7,197 bases of DNA from Deinococcus sp. (GTDB lineage: Bacteria; Deinococcota; Deinococci; Deinococcales; Deinococcaceae): NCBI GenBank assembly GCA_028287665.1, contig JAQBPF010000129.1, positions 1 to 7,197 of the forward strand, in the 5' to 3' direction. Of the stretch, positions 1 to 6,973 are shown one piece after another (the first letter of the stretch is position 1; each line of letters opens with the position of its first letter). The position numbers were made by a program, and so were the translations under genes. The notes below the pieces were generated by a model. That model saw only the letters and a program-made list of their open reading frames with translations, made no database searches and was not told the DNA's origin.

Positions 1-242
1 TCGCCCACATAGCTGGAAATCATTTTGCGAATCTGGCGGGTGGCCAGCAGGAGGCCCAGTCCGAAGCAGTCCACGCCCGCATTGTTGCTCACGGCGGTCA
101 GCCCGCGCACGCCGCTGTCGCGTAGGGCGGCAATCAGGGCTTCCGGAATGCCGCACAGGCCGAAGCCGCCCACCGCCACCGTCTGTCCATCGGCCACCAG
201 GTCGTTCAGCGCCGCTTCAGCACTTGCATACAACTTGTTCAT
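1..242 (-). CDS. 3-oxoacid (succinyl-CoA:acetoacetate-type) CoA-transferase subunit A, 5' part only
   Basis: The first 80 codons of this minus-strand gene are visible; the rest lies beyond the left edge. The protein begins [20 protein letters not shown]. Residues 18-33 fit the family I CoA-transferase signature (Asp-Gly, two residues, three hydrophobics, Gly-Gly-Phe, three residues, Gly-x-Pro), seen as [16 protein letters not shown]. The following SNNAGVD segment (residues 52-58) is also typical of subunit A of the SCOT/AtoD/PcaI group. These two-subunit enzymes move CoA between succinyl-CoA (or acetyl-CoA) and a 3-oxoacid in the cytoplasm, for ketone-body, short-chain fatty acid or beta-ketoadipate breakdown. 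The substrate cannot be told from this fragment. The catalytic Glu is in subunit B, expected further left. The ATG at 242 has no Shine-Dalgarno sequence, but a TATGCT hexamer lies 8 bases upstream, suggesting a leaderless transcript. It is divergent from the MFS gene. Confidence 0.9.
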   Translation of the reverse strand, partial: MNKLYASAEAALNDLVADGQTVAVGGFGLCGIPEALIAALRDSGVRGLTAVSNNAGVDCFGLGLLLATRQIRKMISSYVG

Positions 243-250
243 ATGGTGGC

Positions 251-256
251 AGCATA
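251..256 (-). promoter_or_regulatory. -10 element of a leaderless promoter for the CoA-transferase gene
   Basis: Read on the minus strand this is TATGCT, fitting TANNNT. Eight bases separate it from the ATG at 242, so transcription would start at or within a base or two of the start codon. No clear -35 hexamer is visible. An 11-bp palindrome (257-267) directly adjoins it upstream. Confidence 0.5.
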
Positions 257-267
257 CCCAATTTGGG
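257..267. repeat. Perfect 11-bp palindrome CCCAATTTGGG, possible operator
   Basis: CCCAA and TTGGG flank a single central T. The site lies between the expected -35 and -10 positions of the CoA-transferase promoter, where a bound repressor would block RNA polymerase. This is inference from position only; a palindrome this short can arise by chance. Confidence 0.3.
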
Positions 268-310
268 CGGGAGGCCAAACGGGCGTTAGGTGGGCGGGGT
301 TCCGTTGGAG

Positions 311-330
311 CAGGGCACAAAGTTGCCCAG
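311..330. repeat. Imperfect 20-bp inverted repeat in the divergent intergenic region
   Basis: GGGCA (313-317) and TGCCC (324-328) are perfect arms around a 6-base spacer. The outer C311/G330 also pair, with one mismatch between. It lies about 30 bases upstream of the MFS -10 element and about 55 bases from the CoA-transferase -10, so a transcription factor bound here could act on either promoter. No known regulator motif is recognised. Confidence 0.3.
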
Positions 331-361
331 ACTCAAGACAGGCAGCAGACCCCACCCGTCC

Positions 362-367
362 TATACT
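362..367 (+). promoter_or_regulatory. -10 element of a leaderless promoter for the MFS transporter gene
   Basis: TATACT fits the TANNNT -10 consensus and ends 8 bases before the ATG at 376, the same spacing as on the opposite strand for the CoA-transferase gene. Transcription would start at or next to the ATG. No Shine-Dalgarno sequence is present. This supports 376 as the real start over much longer upstream readings of the frame. Confidence 0.6.
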
Positions 368-375
368 CGCGCTAC

Positions 376-1644
376 ATGACCCTCTCTTCACTCCCCGCGC
401 CTGCCGCGCCCACCATATCGCCGTGGACCCTCTCGGCGTTCTGGTTCGGCACGGCGTTTCACTGGTTGCTGCTGCTTATTATTCTGATTCCGGCGAATGT
501 CGTGGGCTTCGTGGGCGAGGCCAATAAAGGCACGTATTTAGGCGCTCTGACCGCAATAGGCGCGATTATGGCGCTGATTTTGCCCCCGCTGGTGGGCGCA
601 CACTCCGACCGCACAGGTAAGCGGCTGCCCTATATCCGGCTGGGATTGGCGGTGAATCTGGCGGGCCTCGGGGTGATGGCCCTCGCCGCCTCGTTGCTGA
701 CGGGCACAAATGGATTTCTGGTGTACGTGCTGGGCTTTTTGCTGGTGCAGTTTGGTAACAATTACGCCACTGCGCCTTACAGCGCCCTGATTCCTCAACT
801 CGTGCCGCCCGCCCTGCGTGGGCGCTACAGCGGCGTCATGGGCATGCTTCAGGCGGTGGGCCAATTGCTGGGCGCGGTGGTGGCATTTGCGGTGGGCACG
901 CTGAATCTGCCGGTGTTCGTCTCATTTGCCATTATCGCGGTGGTGCTGCTCGTTCCGGCCCTGATCACCATGCGCGGCGTGCCCGAAACCACCGCGCCCA
1001 CAGCGCAGGAAGTCAGCGGCCCCACCCTGTCCCTGAAACAACTCTTCGCCTATCAGCCGTTCCTGTGGGTCTTCATTACGCGGGTGCTGTTTGCTCTGGG
1101 CCAGTACAGCGTGCAGCCCTTCTTGCAGTATTACAGCGTGGATGTGCTGAACCAGAAAGACGGCGTAACGGCCAGTTCTCTGCTAGCGGCCTGCATCATC
1201 GTGGCCTCCATCCTGAGTGCTTTTCTGGGTGGGCGAATCAGTGACCGGGTGGGCCGAAAACCCGTGATCTATGTGGCCGGAACCACGATGGCTATTGCGG
1301 CCATTTTGCTGCTGATCGCCCCTGGATTCGGCACGGCCCTTGCTCTGGCAGTCGTGTTCGGCCTGGGCTTCGGCGCCTTTACCAGCGTGGACTGGGCCCT
1401 AGGCAGCGACGCCATGCCCAGCGCCAAATCCTATGCCCGTGACATGGGCATCTGGCACGTGGCGTTCGTGGGGCCGCAGTTTATCGGCGCTCCGCAGGGG
1501 GCACTCCTGGACTGGGGCAACCGCCAGGGCGACAATTTCGGCTATACGCTGGTCTTCGGCATCGCCGCCGCCTTCTTCATGCTGGGCGTCATATTGGTTC
1601 GCAACGTGCCCGATACGGCGCATACGCAGCCCGCCAAAGCCTGA
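376..1644 (+). CDS. Major facilitator superfamily (MFS) transporter
   Basis: This is a 422-residue integral membrane protein, a usual MFS length, with about 12 hydrophobic segments. The loop motif A of the family appears in both halves: [10 protein letters not shown] at residues 74-83 after TM2, and [11 protein letters not shown] at 285-295 after TM8. The segment [14 protein letters not shown] (140-153) and the Gly-rich helix after it are typical of the N-terminal bundle. A short polar linker at about 203-218 separates the halves. The reading frame is open upstream to base 25, but that extension is Arg/Pro-rich and overlaps the divergent gene; the TATACT box 8 bases before the ATG at 376 fixes the start. 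MFS proteins are uniporters, symporters or antiporters for small solutes; the substrate cannot be read from sequence. Divergence from a CoA-transferase gene could hint at an organic acid, but some features resemble sugar-cation symporters, so this stays open. Confidence 0.9.
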   Translation: MTLSSLPAPAAPTISPWTLSAFWFGTAFHWLLLLIILIPANVVGFVGEANKGTYLGALTAIGAIMALILPPLVGAHSDRTGKRLPYIRLGLAVNLAGLGVMALAASLLTGTNGFLVYVLGFLLVQFGNNYATAPYSALIPQLVPPALRGRYSGVMGMLQAVGQLLGAVVAFAVGTLNLPVFVSFAIIAVVLLVPALITMRGVPETTAPTAQEVSGPTLSLKQLFAYQPFLWVFITRVLFALGQYSVQPFLQYYSVDVLNQKDGVTASSLLAACIIVASILSAFLGGRISDRVGRKPVIYVAGTTMAIAAILLLIAPGFGTALALAVVFGLGFGAFTSVDWALGSDAMPSAKSYARDMGIWHVAFVGPQFIGAPQGALLDWGNRQGDNFGYTLVFGIAAAFFMLGVILVRNVPDTAHTQPAKA

Positions 1645-1677
1645 TCTGTCTGGCGCTCACGCAACCTGTCCATTTTC

Positions 1678-1710
1678 TTGAGACAGCGTTGAGAAGGTAT
1701 TGAGACGGTA
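1678..1710 (+). repeat. Three tandem 11-bp direct repeats, TTGAGA at each start
   Basis: TTGAGACAGCG (1678-1688), TTGAGAAGGTA (1689-1699) and TTGAGACGGTA (1700-1710) lie end to end. The TTGAGA hexamer is identical in all three, and the last two units match at 10 of 11 positions. An 11-bp pitch puts the hexamers on one face of the helix, the geometry bound by OmpR/PhoB-type response regulators. The array ends 46 bases before the stress-protein ATG. One TTGAGA could instead be a -35 hexamer, but no good -10 lies 16-18 bases downstream of any copy. Confidence 0.6.
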
Positions 1711-1756
1711 CGTCAGCCGCCAAAGTCTTGCGGAGGCGGCGTGCCAAGCTCGGCCT

Positions 1757-2272
1757 ATGAGCGACCAAGATCAGAACTCCACCGAAACTACGCCTGAACA
1801 GAGCATCAAAGCTGTGGCCGCCATCATCAAAGACGTGAAGTTCGCCATGCTGACCACCGTGACCTCGGAAGGCCGCCTGCACTCGCGCCCGATGACCACG
1901 CAGGAGCAGGAATTTGACGGTGACCTCTGGTTTCTGGGCAATAAAGACGCCGAATCCACCGACGATATGCGCCACCGCCCCGAAGTGAACCTGAGCTTTT
2001 CTAACCCCGAAAAGGGCAACTATGTGAGCCTGACGGGCACGGCGGAACTGGTGGAAGACCGCGCCAAGCTGGACGAACTCTGGAACGACTTTTACAAGAC
2101 GTACTTTGAGGGCGGCAAGGAAGACCCGAACATCCAATTGATTAAAATCCATGCCCACGGCGCGGAGTACTGGGAGAGCGACGGCAGGCTCCGCAGCTTT
2201 ATTCAGATGGCCAAGGGCGCGATTACGGGCAAGCAGCAGAACATGGGCAAGAATGACACGGTCAATCTGTAA
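1757..2272 (+). CDS. General stress protein 26-type, pyridoxamine 5'-phosphate oxidase-fold flavin-binding protein
   Basis: This is a 171-residue soluble protein. Its core is the split beta-barrel of the PNPOx-like FMN-binding superfamily, subgroup general stress protein 26. Recognisable blocks are FAMLTTVTSEGRLHSRPM (29-46), WFLGNKDAES (58-67), NLSFSNPEKGNYVSLTGTAE (78-97) and the closing IHAHGAEYWES (131-141). Family members bind FMN or FAD and are linked to oxidative or general stress. A true PNP oxidase is larger and carries substrate residues not seen here, so vitamin B6 synthesis is unlikely. The ATG at 1757 is chosen because the family alignment begins soon after it. The frame is open to a TTG at 1700, but that stretch looks non-coding and overlaps the 11-bp repeats. 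A GGAGG at 1732-1736 is about 20 bases from the ATG, too far for a normal ribosome-binding site. It is probably monocistronic, with a terminator 18 bases after the stop. Confidence 0.88.
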   Translation: MSDQDQNSTETTPEQSIKAVAAIIKDVKFAMLTTVTSEGRLHSRPMTTQEQEFDGDLWFLGNKDAESTDDMRHRPEVNLSFSNPEKGNYVSLTGTAELVEDRAKLDELWNDFYKTYFEGGKEDPNIQLIKIHAHGAEYWESDGRLRSFIQMAKGAITGKQQNMGKNDTVNL

Positions 2273-2290
2273 AAACTGACGACCGAGCAC

Positions 2291-2317
2291 AGCGGGTGGC
2301 CGAGGCTGCCCGCTTTT
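2291..2317 (+). terminator. Intrinsic terminator after the stress-protein gene
   Basis: AGCGGGTGGC (2291-2300) pairs with GCTGCCCGCT (2305-2314) around a CGAG tetraloop, giving a 10-bp stem with two G-U pairs. A short T-run follows (2314-2317). It starts 18 bases after the stop codon and suggests that the downstream permease has its own promoter. Confidence 0.7.
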
Positions 2318-2408
2318 GCTGGTCTGAACTTGAGTGGCCGTGTGCTGTGGCATGGGTAGAGCGTCAATTCTCCCGCTTCGCCTGGGTTCAGAGGGAACGA
2401 GGATAACC

Positions 2409-2534
2409 ATGTCCACCACAACAGACAGCCAATCGGGACACTCTGAAATCAGGCCGGGTATGCTCTGGCCTGTGAATCCGCGACAATTCAGCGCCAAGTT
2501 CTGCGCCTCTTTCGGGTCTGCCGCCCGCCCATGA
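2409..2534 (+). CDS. Possible 41-residue leader ORF coupled to the downstream permease
   Basis: An ATG at 2409 is preceded by GAGGA (2399-2403) with a 5-base spacer, a good Shine-Dalgarno match. The frame encodes MSTTTDSQSGHSEIRPGMLW and 21 more residues, ending in TGA at 2532-2534. That TGA overlaps the permease ATG at 2531 as ATGA, the classic arrangement for translational coupling. The permease itself has no Shine-Dalgarno sequence or close -10 box, so coupling would explain how it is translated. Against it, third-position GC is only moderate, no domain is recognised, and the frame could be open by chance. It is either a regulatory leader peptide or not a gene. Confidence 0.3.
   Translation: MSTTTDSQSGHSEIRPGMLWPVNPRQFSAKFCASFGSAARP
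2459..2464 (+). promoter_or_regulatory. Weak -10 candidate upstream of the permease
   Basis: TATGCT fits TANNNT and lies 66 bases before the permease ATG. A GGGACA (2435-2440) with an 18-base spacer is a poor -35 match. If this is the real promoter, the leader ORF starting at 2409 would not be on the transcript. Confidence 0.2.
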
Positions 2535-3454
2535 CGGCTCCTTCTGTGGCCCGGCAACGGCGGGCACTGCTGGGCGTGCTGCTGACCGTGGTGATGTGGG
2601 GCGCGAACGTGGTGCTGCTCAAGGCCTTGTTGGGCGGTACCACTGCCGAGACCATCAACGTCGGGCGCTTCCTGATCGCGGGAAGTGTGCTGGTGGCCCT
2701 GAGTGTGCGGGCGCACGGCTGGCCCCGCTGGGACGCCCGAACCTGGCTGGCCGTGGCCGCGGTGGGCGTTGTGGGCAACACCTTATTTCAGGCTTTTTTC
2801 CTGACTGCCATTCGGGCCAACCCAGCGGGCGTGGGCGGCCTGGTGACGGGGATTGTGCCGGTGCTGGTGCTGCCGCTTGGGCTGCTGCTGGGGCAAAAAG
2901 TCAGCGGGCGGCAGGCAGCAGGCGTGGCCGTGGCTTTTGCCGGACTGCTGGGATTGTTGGCCGTAACGCTGCAACCGGGAGCACATGTCACCCTGGGGGG
3001 GCTGGGGTGGGTGCTGGCGGCGGCGGGCGCGTGGGCCAGTTACACCCTGTTTAACCGCCCCCTGACGGCACAGTTGGGGGCGCTCCCATTCGTGGCCTTC
3101 AGCCTGATGCTGGGCTGCCTGCCCTATCTGCTGTGGGCAGTGCCGCACCTGCATGACCTGAACCAACTTGCGCCCCTGACCGCTTTGGGCATCGTGGTCA
3201 GTGCGCTGGGGGCCAACGTGCTGGCGTATCTGGCCTGGGCCAACGGAGCCAATGTGCTGGGGGCAGCCAAAACTGCCGTCTGGAACAGCCTCGCGCCTGC
3301 GGTGGCTCTGCTGCTCAGCGCCGCCGTCCTGCACGAACGTCTGGCCGGAGCGGTCTGGATTGCCGCTGGCGTGATCCTGCTGGGCGCGGCGCTTGCCAAC
3401 TGGCCGGAACAGAAGATCAGGGCCCAGGAAGCTGTGGTCTCTTCCCCGCCCTGA
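2531..3454 (+). CDS. EamA/DMT-superfamily permease
   Basis: This is a 307-residue inner-membrane protein, a normal length for the drug/metabolite transporter superfamily. It carries the internal duplication of two EamA repeats, roughly residues 13-145 and 158-289, with five hydrophobic segments each. TM1 has the MWGANVVLLKALLG pattern common at the start of EamA proteins, followed by the ETINVGRFLIAG segment (40-51). A second-half signature with AKTAVWNSLAPAVALLLSAA (246-265), then LHERL, matches the usual pre-TM10 region. Members export amino acids, nucleosides, drugs or other metabolites; the substrate cannot be assigned. The ATG at 2531 keeps the whole first helix. It has no Shine-Dalgarno sequence, and its ATG overlaps the stop of a possible leader ORF. 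It converges with the minus-strand gene ending at 3490. Confidence 0.9.
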   Translation: MTAPSVARQRRALLGVLLTVVMWGANVVLLKALLGGTTAETINVGRFLIAGSVLVALSVRAHGWPRWDARTWLAVAAVGVVGNTLFQAFFLTAIRANPAGVGGLVTGIVPVLVLPLGLLLGQKVSGRQAAGVAVAFAGLLGLLAVTLQPGAHVTLGGLGWVLAAAGAWASYTLFNRPLTAQLGALPFVAFSLMLGCLPYLLWAVPHLHDLNQLAPLTALGIVVSALGANVLAYLAWANGANVLGAAKTAVWNSLAPAVALLLSAAVLHERLAGAVWIAAGVILLGAALANWPEQKIRAQEAVVSSPP

Positions 3455-3460
3455 ACGCCT

Positions 3461-3500
3461 AGTTGTCCAGCCCCTCAGGACACGGCTGCTCAGTCCAACT
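3461..3500. terminator. Possible bidirectional hairpin between convergent genes
   Basis: AGTTG (3461-3465) pairs with CAACT (3496-3500) and CAGCC (3468-3472) with GGCTG (3484-3488), making a two-part stem in the 35-bp convergent gap and over the stop codon of the minus-strand gene. It lacks a T-run on either side, so terminator function is doubtful. Confidence 0.25.
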
Positions 3501-3936
3501 GCATATCGATCACCGGAGGCTTGGCCGCCGTCTCTGGTTCGGGCTGTGCAGGAGCGGCATCGGGCACTGGTTGAGGAGGGCGCATCCGGGGCGTAAAGGT
3601 GTTCTCCTGTGCTGTGATCTTGGCCTGAACAATAGGCGTGGCTGGGCTGACCGACTGACTTCCGGGCACGCTGACCCAACCCGCGCTGCCGGGTTGAGGG
3701 GCGGCGGCCTGGGTGGAACGTGGGGCGGTGGGTGTGGGCGGCAAGGTGCTCGTTTGCGCTATGCGGGCCGCGTTCTGGCTGGCTGCCGTTTGGGCCGCCC
3801 GCCGAGCCGCCAACATGATGGAATCCACTTCAGAGGCCGTTAGAATGCCCTTGGACTGCAGGGTGCCGAGAATGGCCAGCGCGAGTTTCCGGGCGTACTC
3901 GCCGTCGTTGGGAGGGGGGGAAGCGCCGAGAGTCAT
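3490..3936 (-). CDS. Hypothetical Pro/Ala-rich protein with N-terminal helical segment
   Basis: I do not recognise this 148-residue protein. After a short MTLGASPPPN lead, residues 11-57 look like two amphipathic helices separated by a KGILTASEVD turn (29-38), a compact helix-loop-helix unit. Residues 58-148 are rich in Pro, Ala, Gln, Ser and Thr with few hydrophobics, as expected for a disordered tail, and the end is acidic (IDMQLD). There is no signal peptide or membrane segment, so it is probably cytoplasmic. The frame is open back to an ATG at 4032, but the extra 32 residues are Pro/Arg-rich and look untranslated. The ATG at 3936 is preferred because a TAGGGT hexamer lies 10 bases upstream, giving a leaderless or very short leader. 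The helix part suggests a protein-protein contact or small regulator, which is only a guess. Low-complexity composition in GC-rich DNA keeps confidence moderate. Confidence 0.65.
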   Translation of the reverse strand: MTLGASPPPNDGEYARKLALAILGTLQSKGILTASEVDSIMLAARRAAQTAASQNAARIAQTSTLPPTPTAPRSTQAAAPQPGSAGWVSVPGSQSVSPATPIVQAKITAQENTFTPRMRPPQPVPDAAPAQPEPETAAKPPVIDMQLD

Positions 3937-3946
3937 AAGTGCGGCT

Positions 3947-3952
3947 ACCCTA
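3947..3952 (-). promoter_or_regulatory. -10 candidate for the Pro/Ala-rich protein gene
   Basis: On the minus strand this reads TAGGGT (TANNNT), 10 bases before the ATG at 3936. Transcription would start about 3 bases before the start codon. There is no Shine-Dalgarno sequence and no convincing -35. Confidence 0.35.
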
Positions 3953-4067
3953 CCGCATTCCCGGCCCGGTTTGATGCGGTCTTCCGGCCATCTTCGCGGC
4001 GGACTCGCCCCCGGATGCGGCGGGATTTGCATCAGGAAGCACGGTGTTTTGAGTCAAACGCGAGAGA

Positions 4068-4097
4068 ATAGACCCAGTGCAAATGGACCCAGTGCAA
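4068..4097 (+). repeat. 15-bp tandem duplication
   Basis: ATAGACCCAGTGCAA (4068-4082) is followed at once by ATGGACCCAGTGCAA (4083-4097), 14 of 15 bases identical. It lies about 120 bases upstream of the sdh -10 candidate. It could be a pair of protein-binding half sites or a recent slippage duplication. Confidence 0.6.
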
Positions 4098-4214
4098 GAA
4101 GAGCAACTGAGTTGGAGAAGGAAAAGCTGGGGGAACTGTGCCCCTGACCGGGTAACAGACCCACAGATGATGCAGTGGGAGAAGTGGTGGCCGCGTGGTG
4201 TTTGGGGGCTTGGG

Positions 4215-4223
4215 TGGTATTCT
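4215..4223 (+). promoter_or_regulatory. Extended -10 promoter candidate for sdhCDAB
   Basis: TGG directly before TATTCT (4218-4223) forms an extended -10 (TGN-TANNNT). It is the only TANNNT I found in the region that faces the operon. No good -35 is present at 16-18 bases, as is common for extended -10 promoters. The predicted start near 4230 gives a leader of about 120 bases that would contain the inverted repeats at 4258-4320. Confidence 0.4.
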
Positions 4224-4257
4224 GGAACAGTCTGACAAGGTGGCGTGAACCCATCAC

Positions 4258-4320
4258 CCACACCAAAACGCATCGTCTCAGGCATCACTAGAAGGCGACT
4301 GTTCAGCCTGAGCGGTGTGG
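4258..4320 (+). promoter_or_regulatory. Nested inverted repeat in the sdh 5' leader
   Basis: Outer arms CCACACC (4258-4264) and GGTGTGG (4314-4320) and inner arms CTCAGGC (4277-4283) and GCCTGAG (4306-4312) are both perfect. On the 3' side only one base separates the arms, so the stems could stack around a 12-base bulge, with a 22-base apical loop. It ends 16 bases before the sdhC Shine-Dalgarno sequence. No T-run follows, so it is not a terminator. It could be an RNA control element or two operators. Confidence 0.45.
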
Positions 4321-4336
4321 TAAGCGGAAACTGTTG

Positions 4337-4342
4337 AGGAGG
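4337..4342 (+). promoter_or_regulatory. sdhC ribosome-binding site
   Basis: AGGAGG lies 8 bases before the ATG at 4351, a strong Shine-Dalgarno match that fixes the sdhC start. Another GAGGA directly abuts the ATG (4346-4350), too close to serve. The strong site contrasts with the leaderless genes elsewhere in the window. Confidence 0.8.
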
Positions 4343-4347
4343 ACTGA

Positions 4348-4706
<359 letters not shown>

Positions 4707-4707
<1 letters not shown>

Positions 4708-5084
4708 TGATTCGTGCTCGCACCTTTACCGATGCGCGGCAGCAGTCGCACTCCAACGCCGAACTGAACTGGTGGATTTTCATGAGAATCAGTGGCCTGA
4801 TCCTGGTCTTCCTGATTCTGGGCCACATCTACATGACCTTTATTCAGGTCAGTGAAGCCGACGCCACCTTCGATGCCGTGGTCAGCAAGCTCAGCAATCC
4901 GGCCTGGAAATTCTATGACTGGCTGATTCTGGCCCTGGCCCTGATGCACGGAGCCAACGGTGCGCGTTATTCCATCGAAGATTACGTGCGCTCGCGTCCC
5001 AACCGGGCGTGGGTGAAGGGCATCTTCTATACGGTGATCGCTCTGATCTTCGCGTTCGGCACGATTGGCCTGTTTGCTATCTGA
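4707..5084 (+). CDS. sdhD: Succinate dehydrogenase hydrophobic membrane anchor subunit SdhD
   Basis: This is the second complex II anchor, 125 residues with three hydrophobic helices at about 22-46, 66-89 and 104-124. His81 in LMHGANGARYSIEDY aligns with haem b ligand His71 of E. coli SdhD. Twelve residues later Asp92-Tyr93 align with E. coli Asp82-Tyr83, Tyr83 being a quinone-site residue. The N-terminal polar stretch with NWWIFMRISG (21-30) resembles the matching part of Deinococcus-Thermus-type SdhD. The start at 4707 is supported by GGAGG at 4696-4700, six bases upstream inside the end of sdhC, and by the one-base TAATG overlap. Longer readings of the frame inside sdhC have no family similarity. 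It works with SdhC to bind haem and quinone. A 50-base gap separates it from sdhA. Confidence 0.93.
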
Positions 5085-5134
5085 ACGGCCCATCTCAGCC
5101 GAAACCCTTCTAATCCGAACAAAGGAAACCAACT

Positions 5135-6886
<1,752 letters not shown>

Positions 6887-6973
6887 TTGGGAACGTGGGA
6901 GATGGACCGTAGAACGTGCTAGAAACACCGACCACGATCCACACTCCACGAGACACGTTCCAAAAGGACTGAC
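6887..6973 (+). promoter_or_regulatory. sdhA-sdhB spacer with long inverted repeat and repeated GAACGTG
   Basis: GGAACGTG (6890-6897) is the reverse complement of CACGTTCC (6954-6961). Inside, GGAG (6898-6901) can pair with CTCC (6944-6947) and TGGA (6903-6906) with TCCA (6938-6941), making an interrupted stem. GAACGTG occurs at 6891-6897 and again at 6912-6918, 21 bases apart, and once inverted at 6954-6960. The 3' arm ends directly before the sdhB ribosome-binding site AAAGGA (6963-6968). There is no T-run after the stem, so a terminator is unlikely. It may tune sdhB translation, mark an RNA processing site, or be a worn small genomic repeat. Confidence 0.45.

Noticed and set aside
25..375. 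N-terminal extension of the MFS protein by 117 residues
   Set aside because: It overlaps the divergent CoA-transferase gene, is Arg/Pro/Ser-rich without family similarity, and the leaderless promoter box points to the ATG at 376.
1632..1655. CGCCA/TGGCG hairpin as a terminator of the MFS gene
   Set aside because: The stem is only 5 bp with a 14-base loop, and no T-run follows directly.
1589..2716. Long minus-strand frame of 375 codons
   Set aside because: It lies antisense to the stress-protein gene and overlaps the MFS and permease genes. His/Arg/Gln-rich composition and no recognisable domain mark it as a shadow of GC-rich coding DNA.
2783..3679. Minus-strand frame of 298 codons opposite the permease
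   Set aside because: Gln/His/Arg-rich composition and no domain; it crosses both the permease and the convergent gene.
4048..4058. Palindrome TTTGAGTCAAA as an FNR/CRP-type operator
   Set aside because: It lacks the spacing of the FNR (TTGAT-N4-ATCAA) or CRP consensus and is far from both promoter candidates. Chance is likely.
4129..4144. GGGG/CCCC hairpin as an attenuator
   Set aside because: Only four pairs, no T-run, and it lies upstream of the likely sdh transcription start.
4083..4235. 50-residue plus-strand ORF beginning in the tandem repeat
   Set aside because: Seven Trp in 50 residues, no Shine-Dalgarno sequence, and the sdh promoter candidate lies inside it. It is most likely non-coding.
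4032..4288. Several overlapping minus-strand frames ahead of sdhC
   Set aside because: Mutually overlapping frames with Pro/Ser/His-rich, domain-free products and no translation signals.
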